Shown piece after piece: positions 6,929 through 12,818 of a DNA stretch of 12,818 nucleotides. The notes beneath the pieces were generated by a model. The model saw only the letters and a program-made list of their open reading frames with translations, was not told the DNA's origin and searched no databases. The DNA is from RGIG3009 sp964390295. GTDB taxonomy: Bacteria; Bacillota; Clostridia; Oscillospirales; Acutalibacteraceae. Positions within the stretch are counted from its first letter, which is position 1, and each line of letters starts with the position of its first letter. The stretch is from positions 1 through 12,818 of the forward strand of contig CAYMHR010000037.1 of assembly GCA_964390295.1 (NCBI GenBank), written 5' to 3'. Made by a program: the position numbers and the translations under genes.

Positions 6929-7414
6929 TTAAGCGCCGCGACCAATGGCTGCCGTCACGCTATCCGTCATCGGCTCGGTATACAGCACCGTGCCGTCGTC
7001 CAACACCACATAGCCGCACACGGTGTACTCGCGCTGCTCGAAGTTTTCCTGCGTAACGTCGGCACCCTTCTTAATAATGACGGTAAAGTCCAGGTAAGCC
7101 GCCGTATAATCCACCAGCTTCATGGCACCGCCTGCCGTATAGGCAACCGATTTCCACGTGCGATTCTGACCGGTGGCGTTCAAATTGGCATTGACCGTTT
7201 CCAGCGTCAGCGCTTCCGGATTGGCACTGCGCTTCAGCAAAGAACCGAATTCAATCACCTGATATTCCCGTCCCTGATAGCGAACCGTCAGGGTATCCTG
7301 CGTAGCGCTCCAGCCCTCTACATACATACGAGTCAAAAAGCGAACGCCAACAGGGGCGTTATCGTCCGTGCGGCGGTACAGGGAAGTGCCGATTGTCCCC
7401 ACCCGCACTGCCAT
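6929..7414 (-). pseudogene. Glycosidase segment: C-terminal conserved domain
   Basis: The frame reads '..IGTSLYRRTDDNAPVGVRF' through 'YQVIEFGSLLKRS', 'YLDFTVIIKKGADV' and 'GYVVLDDGTVLYTEP' to the TAA at 6929-6931. The 'GVRF..EFGSLLKR..Y..TVCGYVVLDDGT' pattern resembles a C-terminal beta-rich domain often found at the end of large secreted proteins of Ruminococcaceae; its role is unknown to me. It carries no cell-wall anchor motif. The Met at 7412-7414 has no ribosome site and a TAG lies two codons upstream, so the upstream part belongs to another frame. Removal of one G from the run at 7397-7400 would join it to the CBM remnant. Confidence 0.75.
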
Positions 7415-7590
7415 CCACTAGGTTCCTGTCCACGCGTCGGATCAACGCCAATTCCCAGCCGCTATTGCTGTGGTTGATCGTGCCCGTGCGGAAGAAGATC
7501 GCTTTGGTTTGCCACGTTTCGCTACAATCGGTCAGCTTCGTCGCTTGGATCATCTCGTCACCGTTGATGGTAGTTCCCTTGCCCGCAATT
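7398..7590 (-). pseudogene. Remnant of a second CBM4_9-like domain
   Basis: In a different minus frame from both neighbours, the segment reads 'GTTINGDEMIQATKL', 'SETWQTKAIFFRTG' and 'SNSGWELALIRR'. This is the C-terminal half of a carbohydrate-binding domain of the kind that precedes it, where W-x-x-Y/K..F.TG and GWELAL are typical closing strands. The part equivalent to 'GWRQYTC' in the first copy is 'TWQTKAIFF' here, so two tandem copies probably existed. The first half of this copy and the last strands of the previous one are missing. Domain naming is by pattern, not by search. Confidence 0.55.
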
Positions 7591-7697
7591 CTGATACCCT
7601 TGACGGATTGAACGCAAGTTTTGTCATTATGGACGAGCTGCACGGCGTAAAGGACAGAAACCTGTATGAGGTCATGCGGCAGAGCATGGCGGCACGC
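7581..7697 (+). pseudogene. Fragment of a phage terminase large-subunit gene, antisense within the glycosidase gene
   Basis: Plus-strand frame, about 39 codons: 'LDGLNASFVIMDELHGVKD' followed by 'RNLYEVMRQSMAAR'. In large terminase subunits of tailed phages the ATPase Walker B lies in 'x-G-L-N-x-S-F-V-I-x-D-E-L', followed by 'K-D-x-x-L-Y-x-V-M-x-x-S-x-x-A-R'. The match covers the hydrophobic strand, the DE dyad and the following helix. There is no start codon context, no Walker A upstream and nothing phage-like beyond 7700 in any plus frame. It is a short scrap and not a working gene. It lies exactly where the CBM reading is interrupted, so it looks like inserted filler DNA or an assembly join. 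Identification is from family memory, without a search. Confidence 0.65.
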
Positions 7698-9102
7698 ACG
7701 TATATTGCCTCCAGCCGTCGGCGTCGACTACACCGATCGCACGGGTGCTTGTAATCGGCGCCACGTCGCGGTTGTTGTTATCGGCCGTTCCGGTGTTATA
7801 CCACACCTTACCCACGTCGCCGGTCTCACCCTTAAAATACAAAGAAAACTCGTAATACCGGTTGGGAAGCAAGGTGAAGTTTTGCCCCTTCAGATAAAAG
7901 CTGGACGTATTTCTAACCAATCCGGCCGACTGATTGCGACCGACCCCGGCGGTGACGGTTCCTCCGAGCGCGTGCCAATCCAAGCTCGGATCGGCACCCT
8001 CAAAGTCGCCGTTACCCATCAGGTTGGCCTGCTCGGTCACCGTAACCGAGCACGTATCGCTCACACCGTTTACCGTCAGCGTCACCGTAGCCGTTCCACG
8101 ATTGACCGCCGTCAGAGTGCCGTCCCGATCCACCGTAACGACCGAGTGATCGCTGCTTTCCCAGCAAACGTCGACGGTAGCAGCACCGGCGGGCGACAGC
8201 GTGAAGCCCAGCGAACGCTTGTTGCCGGGATAGATTTCCGTCTGATGTGTGCTCAACGTCACACCGGTGGCCGTCGGGCGATCCAGTGCCACCTTGATGA
8301 CCGTATCCACCGTATTCCACGAAATGCCCTGCGGCAATCGCACCGTGTAGCCACCGTCGGCTGAAGCGGTCAGGGTAACACCTTCGGTAACGGTGCCGTC
8401 AAAATTCAAAATCGAGCCGGTATCGGCCAGACCGGAGCCATCGGCGGTAGCAGGCAACGTCAGTTCGTCTCCGTCCGGCGCCGTCAGCACGTGCAGATAC
8501 AGCGTTTTCCCGTCTTGGGATTCAGAAGCCGCGCCCCAGGACAGGGTCGCCAGCGTGCTTTCCTCCGCAGTCGGATAGGCGGCACTGGGGATCACCTGCT
8601 TGACCGATTCCTGAACACCGTCCAAATAGGAGGTCTTCACATCCGTCATCAAATCGTAGATGCCGTACGCCCACAGATCGTTTAGCTCTTCCCCGTCACG
8701 TTCCGGATAAACCACCAGCGAAGCCGCAAAGCCGCCGTGCGTGGAAATGGTTGACAGCAACGCCGTATAGCGATAAATCGACGCCGCCGAATTGTAGGTG
8801 AAGTCCGGCACGGTTGTTTGGGCAGAGGTGGTGAACCACTCACCGCCGATAATCATACAGCTTTGATTGTGAGATACCTTTAAGGTTTCCAAATCGGTAC
8901 GGCGAATTTCCCACGCACGATAATCGGCACCGTTATAGCCAGGAGCCGGGTCTACCAGCTGATCAAAGCCGGTATTCATAATCAACGCCATGGCCGGGTT
9001 GAAGCTCAAGCAGGTCTCGCGCAGGCGCTGCTGCGGTGCTCCCGTAGGCACGTGGTTATACCATCCATCGAAATACAAGCCTTTAATATTGGTACCGTAC
9101 CG
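7696..9102 (-). pseudogene. Glycosidase segment: C-terminal half of GH29-like domain, Big_2 and truncated CBM4_9-like domain
   Basis: This continues the same frame after the TAG with 'RYGTNIKGLYFDGWY', where the Asp of LYFDG (9067-9069) is the putative nucleophile by comparison with GH29. The barrel and a beta domain extend to about 8280. A Big_2 Ig-like domain follows at about 8030-8275 ('TGVTLSTHQTEIYPG' to 'TCSVTVTEQ'). A CBM4_9-like domain then starts 'NLMGNGDFEGADPSLDW' and proceeds to 'DADGWRQYTC', where it ends abruptly at 7696-7698. In the same frame only antisense phage sequence follows, reaching TGA at 7672-7674. No ribosome site lies after the TAG, so independent translation is unlikely. 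Confidence 0.8.
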
Positions 9103-11406
9103 CTAGCACAATTCATAGTACAGCTCGTTGATATATTGATTCCACGTGGCATACTGATCGGTGCTGTCGTTCCAGCCGGTCAAAGTTTGATCCTCCGCAG
9201 TCAGATCGTGGCCGTCACTGGGATGCGTATACAGGTACAAATCAATATCATACTGTGCCAACGCTTCAATCAGCTCGGCAATCAGGTCGCTGTCGGCATA
9301 CGACTTCATGCCGACCGTATCGTCGGTACGACGGTCGTCGCGCCAACGCTGGTTCGTCATGCTCGGAAACAACGTGCGCATATCCGCGTGCCACACGGTA
9401 AACATCACGTATTCGGCACCGAAATCGTTCAATTCCTTGGCAAACTGCTCGGCATCAAAATGATCCGCCAAATCGTCGACTTCCGTCACCTTGCTGCCGT
9501 CGGCATACACGGTGCCGGAGGTGATGATCTTACCGGCTTCTTTGGTATCGGTCACCGCCGGAACGTAGTGCACAAAAATGCCCAGCGCACTCTGCTCAAA
9601 CTTATCCAGTTGGGCGTCAACGGCCTGATCCGTCATCGTCGGTGCCGTATACGTCTTGTAAATCGGAACCAACAGCTCTTTGGTCAAGGCATATTCACCG
9701 CTGGCTCTATGCGTTACATGCAGAGTCAGCGTAACACCGGTGGTCTGCCGGGGGCGGGTAATGGTGCCGTCCGTTGCCACAATATCCGTGCGGCTACTGC
9801 TTTCGATCGTCACGTCAAACGCTTCGGCGTTCTCTACCATCAGCGTCGGCATCGGCATGGTTGTGGCATTCGCATCGGGCAACGGCAACAAATCAACCGA
9901 CTGCGCGGCAGTTTCTGCCAACAGCCCGTTGGGACTGTTCACCGTCACCTGACGTTGTACGGTAACGGCATCCGTTTTGTTCAACCGGTTAATCACCTTC
10001 AAGGTCAACGTCACCTCCGTTTTTGTAGACGGCAGAGTAATGCTTCGATCCAACGCCACGACGGCGGGGTGCGAGCTGGCTTCGATCCGCACCTTGAAAA
10101 AGCGGTTGTCAATCAACTGCCACGATACGGCCGTATCGCCCTCGGCAACCGGTTTGACCGTTAAGCCGTCGGCCGCCGCTTGCGTGCTTTGCAAGGTCAT
10201 CGGCAAGCCGAATACTTCCATTTCGGCAAGCTGAACCGAATACCCGTCACCATCATGGCACAGTTTGGTACACCACAGCCGCACGTAGCGACCGTACGTC
10301 GGCGTAATCTCGATCGATTGCATCGCGTTGTAGGCGGTCACGGCATACTCCGTCGCCCGATAGGCGGTCGTCCACGTAACGCCGTCCTCGGATACCTGAA
10401 TTTCAAAATCGGTCGGCAAGCCGCGATGCGTCGTGCGGTTACGGGGATAAACGTCCACGCGCTTGATGCGAGCGGTTTTCGACAGAGTCAGCATCGCCCA
10501 TTCCGCACCGTCGCCGTTGGCCGGTGTGGCTGTTTTATGCTGTTTGGAGGACCAGCCGGCATTGGAGCTGGTTTTGTTTCCGTCAATCAGGCGGCTCACG
10601 CCCCACGCGCTGTTTGCTTCGGTAGACGCGGTAGCCGTGGAAGCGGTAATCGCCACCGCCTCCTGCGCCGCCAAGCCGACCACCGTAACGGTGATTGGCG
10701 CGGTATCCACCGAGGTCGTGCCGTCGCTGACCGTCAGCACCACCGAGCAGGACCCGCTGTTTACCGTATCCACCGTTCCGTCCGTATCTACCACGTCGGG
10801 ATCGGTCGTGCTTTTCAGGGATACCGTCAATCCGGCAAGCGTGGGATACAGCAAGCAGGAATTCGTCTCGTCAACGGCGACGGCATCGATAGCGGCGGCA
10901 ACGGCCGCCACGCCTTCGGGCGCGGTATAATAGGCTTCCATCTCCATGAATTGACAACGATACGACAACGTGGATGCCGTCGGATTTTCCGTATACAGTT
11001 TGGTAGCGTCCACCTTAATATACTGTACCGCCGTTTCCAAATCAAAGGTAAAGATTTGCCATTCGTTTCCGGTTGGCGTATAGTCGGTCTGTGTCGAAAC
11101 GGTTTTCCATTGATTTCCGTCCGACGAAACCTGAATGGTAAAATCCAGGGGGAAGCAACGCAATACTTCCTCGCCGCTTACCGTTTCATAACGCGGATAG
11201 AGCCGCAACTCATCCAGAAACGTGGCCGTCGGCAGCTTGGCCATGACCCATTCGTGACTGTTCTGAGTTAGGGTGTTCGGGTCACTGGACCAACCGGTCG
11301 TCGTTTTGCCGTCAACCAGCGCCTGCAACGGAAAGCGAGTATGCTCGCCCGTAGCCGTCAGCGTCGCTTCGGACAGGTCCACCTTGACCTTGGAAGCCCC
11401 GTCTCC
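9103..11406 (-). pseudogene. Glycosidase segment: two F5/8-type-C domains, Ig-like domains, N-terminal half of GH29-like domain
   Basis: Open frame ending at TAG 9103-9105. The first discoidin/F5-8 type C (CBM32-like) domain lies at about 10930-11390, with 'ALVDGKTTTGWSS' and 'FTIQVSSDGNQWKTV'. A linker with Ig-like character follows. The second F5/8 type C domain is at about 10207-10660, with 'RLIDGNKTSSNAGWSS' and 'FEIQVSEDGVTW'. Two short Ig-like repeats with 'TEVTLTLKV' and 'TGVTLTLHV' motifs come next. From about 9640 the GH29-like barrel begins: 'ALGIFVHYVP', then 'FDAEQFAKELNDFGAEYVM' and 'DLIAELIEALAQYDIDLYLY'. These are the expected strand-helix units of alpha-L-fucosidases. CBM32-type domains usually bind galactose- or GlcNAc-containing glycans. 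Confidence 0.82.
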
Positions 11407-11507
11407 CCAGAGGCCGTTACGGGAAGCGACCACCCGGCAAGAAGGCAGGTGAGCGATACTGCCGCGGTCATCACCAGTGATACCGCTTTCTTCCAAATCG
11501 ATGACAA
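11397..11507 (-). pseudogene. Signal-peptide segment of the glycosidase gene, out of frame with the mature part
   Basis: Starting at TTG 11505-11507, the frame encodes 'MSSIWKKAVSLVMTAAV' and continues through 'SLTCLLAGWSLPVTASG'. This has a positively charged n-region, a hydrophobic core and a VTA-S type cleavage site, a textbook Sec signal peptide. The frame then runs into GGGG at 11397-11400 (another G4 run at 11405-11408). The mature protein continues one frame away as 'ASKVKVDLSEAT'. One extra G in the run would join them. An ATG at 11494-11496 in the downstream frame has no ribosome site and would make a protein without a signal peptide. Confidence 0.75.
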
Positions 11508-11541
11508 AGAAACCACTCCTTCGAAAAATGGGATACTGCTC

Positions 11542-11571
11542 TTGACTTCATTTTACACCATGTGATAGAAT
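11542..11571 (+). promoter_or_regulatory. Promoter of the AraC-family regulator gene
   Basis: Plus-strand TTGACT (11542-11547, 5/6) and TAGAAT (11566-11571, 5/6) are 18 bases apart, and TGA in front of the -10 supplies an extended -10 motif. The start is expected near 11578, about 38 bases before the ATG. Confidence 0.7.
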
Positions 11572-11579
11572 AAAAACAA
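11550..11579 (-). promoter_or_regulatory. Candidate promoter of the glycosidase gene
   Basis: Minus-strand TAAAAT (11550-11555) is a 5/6 -10 box preceded directly by TG. TTGTTT (11574-11579) lies 18 bases upstream as a weak -35. It overlaps the divergent promoter of the AraC-type gene, so the two cannot fire freely together. Confidence 0.55.
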
Positions 11580-11615
11580 CCTACTATTTTTCGAAATATA
11601 GGGGTGAATTTTACT

Positions 11616-12467
11616 ATGATACTCTACTCTTCGGAATTGGGTGATCAGCGAATCTTGGTGTTCACCTGTACCGATGCCGTGGTTTACGAGCACGAACACA
11701 GCTTCTTGGAGTTGGCGTATGTTTTGCAGGGAACCGCCACACATACCGTCAACGGCGTCACTTCCCAGGTTACGCAAGGAGATTATTTCCTAATCGACTA
11801 CGGCTGGCGTCACCGCTATGAGCAGCTCGGCACAACACCGCTGCAGGTGCTCAACTGCTTATTTCTCCCCCAATTCATCAGCGAAACGCTGTATCGCTGT
11901 CATTCGCTGGAGCTGTTGCTGGGATATTATCAAATTAACACCGCGTACTACACCCATAAGCACGCACCGAACGATTTTTTCTTTCATGATGCCGACGGGC
12001 GTGTGGCAACCATTATGAAACAGCTGCAACAGGAATATATCGACAACGGATGCAACAGTCAGGAGCTGATGCGATGCCTGCTGATCCAACTGTTAATTCT
12101 TTCCACGCGCCAGCTGGCTTCACCAAAAGCCGAAACGGAAAACGACGACATGGTACATTGCATCACCACGTACGTGCAGAAAAATTTTTCGCAAAAGCTG
12201 TCGCTTCGGAAAATCGCCGCCGAGTATCCTTACTCGCTCGGCTTCATCAGTCGCCGCTTTAAAGATCAGATCGGCATTTCGTTTCAGGAGTACGTGCAAA
12301 ACGTTCGTATTCAGGAAAGCTGCCGTCTTCTGGTCGAAAGCAACAAAAAGATAGCGGAAATCGCAACGCTGGTCGGCTATGAAAATATCAAATTCTTCGG
12401 TCAGGTGTTTCAAAATCATATCGGCATGACACCGCGCGAATACCGTGCCGCTTACGCCAAGCGATAA
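11616..12467 (+). CDS. AraC/XylS-family transcriptional regulator with cupin-type sensor domain
   Basis: Seen: 283 residues from ATG 11616-11618. AGGGGTGA at 11600-11607 sits 8 bases before it and overlaps the alternative GTG at 11604, so the ATG is preferred. Residues 1-150 form a cupin-like ligand-binding domain: 'HEHSFLELAYVLQGTATHTV', then 'QGDYFLIDYGWRHRYE'. The C-terminal 100 residues carry two helix-turn-helix motifs, 'LRKIAAEYPYSLGFISRRFK' and 'IAEIATLVGYENIKFFGQVF', and the family closing motif 'GMTPREYRAAY'. Known for the family: usually sugar- or oligosaccharide-responsive activators of neighbouring catabolic genes. It diverges from the GH29-like enzyme gene, which is the obvious target. 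The gene is intact even though the presumed target is broken. The ligand is unknown. Confidence 0.92.
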   Translation: MILYSSELGDQRILVFTCTDAVVYEHEHSFLELAYVLQGTATHTVNGVTSQVTQGDYFLIDYGWRHRYEQLGTTPLQVLNCLFLPQFISETLYRCHSLELLLGYYQINTAYYTHKHAPNDFFFHDADGRVATIMKQLQQEYIDNGCNSQELMRCLLIQLLILSTRQLASPKAETENDDMVHCITTYVQKNFSQKLSLRKIAAEYPYSLGFISRRFKDQIGISFQEYVQNVRIQESCRLLVESNKKIAEIATLVGYENIKFFGQVFQNHIGMTPREYRAAYAKR

Positions 12468-12529
12468 GCGAATCGCCTGTGAAAAACCTCTTAATTTTTC
12501 GGCCGAGCGGAGCTCTTAATATCCGAACA

Positions 12530-12573
12530 AACAGAAAACGAGTCCGAACTTTCAAGGTTCGGACTCGTCTGTT
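12530..12573. terminator. Strong hairpin after the AraC-type gene, probable terminator
   Basis: A 12-bp perfect stem (12538-12549 with 12557-12568, 7-base loop) is extended by AACAG/CTGTT across an AAA bulge. On the plus strand the tail is only CTGTTATG. On the minus strand the stem is followed by TTTTCTGTTTG, a better termination tract. It may serve both directions. Confidence 0.65.
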
Positions 12574-12690
12574 ATGAAGGTAATGACCTATTTTGATACG
12601 AAATGCACACCCCTCCGCCCTTTCGTTAAAAGGTATAGGAATCGTTAAAAGATGCACACCTATATTACCTAAAGACAGGAGGCGCAAAGT
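12574..12690. repeat. Short interleaved direct repeats in the intergenic region
   Basis: TCGTTAAAAG occurs at 12623-12632 and 12642-12651, exactly 19 bases apart. ATGCACACC occurs at 12603-12611 and 12652-12660, with the second copy abutting the second TCGTTAAAAG. Together they could be protein-binding sites near a promoter. No gene of convincing coding character is seen between 12468 and 12690. Confidence 0.45.
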
Positions 12691-12798
12691 ATGAGCCGGC
12701 ACACCATCACTATTCAGTATAAAAAACCTCCTGTCGGGTTTGTACCTGACAGGAGGGAGAAAAGCGAATGTGTCAAATCGCTTTATTTAATTACTTAG
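12691..12798 (+). CDS. Possible small ORF of 35 codons with strong ribosome site
   Basis: ATG 12691 is preceded 8 bases upstream by AGGAGG (12677-12682). The peptide begins 'MSRHTITIQYKKPPVG' and ends '..CVKSLYLIT' at TAG 12796-12798. Against it: it reads through the hairpin at 12727-12756 and overlaps the probable end of a minus-strand gene. It could be a leader peptide or nothing at all. No family recognised. Confidence 0.25.
   Translation: MSRHTITIQYKKPPVGFVPDRREKSECVKSLYLIT
12721..12756 (-). terminator. Rho-independent terminator for a gene entering from the right edge
   Basis: A 13-bp stem (12727-12739 with 12744-12756, 4-base loop) is followed on the minus strand by TTTTTT. It lies about 35 bases beyond the TAA of the right-edge frame. 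One position is G-U when read as plus-strand RNA but A-C when read as minus-strand RNA, so the hairpin is slightly stronger in a plus transcript. Confidence 0.75.
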
Positions 12799-12818
12799 CA
12801 GAACGCTTTCTCTTTTTG
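12791..12818 (-). CDS. Probable last codons of a minus-strand gene truncated by the right edge
   Basis: The minus frame at the edge reads 'KKRKRSAK' then TAA (12791-12793). The basic tail followed by a terminator on the same strand suggests the 3' end of a gene for a small basic, perhaps nucleic-acid-binding, protein. Only eight codons are visible, so nothing more can be said. Confidence 0.4.

Larger units (their letters stand above)
6929..11507 (-). pseudogene. Disrupted gene for a large secreted multi-domain GH29-like (alpha-L-fucosidase-type) enzyme
   Basis: The whole minus-strand stretch reads as one former gene of about 1,500 codons. It begins at a TTG (11505-11507) with GAAGGAG 8 bases upstream and ends at TAA 6929-6931. 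Domain order: signal peptide; F5/8 type C; Ig-like; F5/8 type C; two Ig-like; GH29-like catalytic domain; Big_2; CBM4_9-like; C-terminal conserved domain. Four lesions break it: a frameshift near 11397-11408, an in-frame TAG at 9103-9105, a foreign antisense segment at about 7581-7697 with loss of frame, and a frameshift near 7397-7400. Known for GH29: retaining release of alpha-L-fucose with an Asp nucleophile. The enzyme would have been exported to act on host or plant glycans. It is divergent from an AraC-type regulator. Two lesions lie in G4 runs and could be sequencing errors, but the TAG and the insertion argue for real decay or a chimeric assembly. Confidence 0.8.
11520..11595. promoter_or_regulatory. 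10-bp inverted repeat flanking the divergent promoters, candidate operator pair
   Basis: TTCGAAAAAT (11520-11529) and its exact reverse complement ATTTTTCGAA (11586-11595) bracket the overlapping promoters, with centres 66 bp apart, about six helical turns. The left copy touches the glycosidase ribosome site and the right copy lies just before that of the regulator. Each contains the palindrome TTCGAA. A role as binding sites for the adjacent AraC-type protein is inference. Confidence 0.5.

Noticed and set aside
7470..7754. A 94-codon plus-strand frame as a complete phage-related gene
   Set aside because: Only the central 39 codons resemble a terminase. The rest is antisense to the carbohydrate-binding domain and resembles nothing.
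9052..10164. Long plus-strand frames opposite the glycosidase gene (also 10180-11271)
   Set aside because: They are antisense to clear enzyme domains and have His/Arg/Gln-rich compositions without recognisable motifs.
11397..11496. ATG at 11494-11496 as the start of the glycosidase
   Set aside because: No ribosome site, no signal peptide, and the first 30 residues are the out-of-frame shadow of a good signal peptide with its own ribosome site at 11507.
12388..12702. A 104-codon minus-strand frame at the end of the AraC-type gene
   Set aside because: It overlaps the regulator and crosses the strong hairpin at 12530-12573; composition is not protein-like and no ribosome site is seen.

Overview
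The window looks like chromosome from an endospore-forming member of the Bacillota, most likely a gut-type Clostridia of the Oscillospiraceae/Ruminococcaceae kind. The reasons are a pro-sigma-K-type sporulation sigma factor, strong AGGAGG-type ribosome sites, sigma-A-like promoters with TTGACA/TATAAT hexamers, and a large secreted glycosidase with carbohydrate-binding and Ig-like modules of the type these bacteria carry. The taxonomy is inferred from gene content alone.

Left part (1-4514). Two overlapping minus-strand genes encode the halves of a heterodimeric ABC exporter. The first-transcribed half (1582-3324) is complete and carries a degenerate ATPase site. The second half runs off the left edge. 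They diverge from a plus-strand histidine-phosphatase-family gene (3477-4199) that ends in a strong terminator. A minus-strand tRNA-Gly(GCC) follows, with its own consensus promoter and terminator.

Middle (4515-6919). A predicted secreted lipoprotein with a SurA/PrsA-like N-terminal half and a long threonine-rich linker lies downstream of sigK. Next come a perfect 36-bp palindrome that acts as a terminator and a 42-codon small ORF with a strong ribosome site. The small ORF sits immediately behind the large secreted-enzyme gene.

Right part (6929-11507). One very large minus-strand gene for a secreted multi-domain enzyme was here: signal peptide, two F5/8-type-C (CBM32-like) domains, Ig-like domains, a GH29-like alpha-L-fucosidase domain, a Big_2 domain, a CBM4_9-like domain and a C-terminal conserved domain. 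It is broken in at least four places: a frameshift between signal peptide and mature protein; an in-frame TAG twelve codons before the putative catalytic Asp; an antisense fragment of a phage terminase large-subunit gene inside the CBM region; and another frameshift near a G run close to the C terminus. A divergent AraC-family regulator (11616-12467) shares a compact overlapping promoter region with it, bracketed by a 10-bp inverted repeat, so this was probably a sugar-responsive regulator/enzyme pair.

Right edge (12468-12818). No confident complete gene. It holds two strong hairpins, short direct repeats, a possible small plus-strand ORF whose Shine-Dalgarno sequence can pair with a downstream hairpin arm, and the probable last codons of a minus-strand gene entering from the right.

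The most unusual items are the phage terminase fragment embedded in the glycosidase gene, the amber codon just ahead of its catalytic residue, the small ORF behind it, and the SD-sequestering alternative hairpins at the right edge. I found no CRISPR array, complete mobile element or evident defence system.
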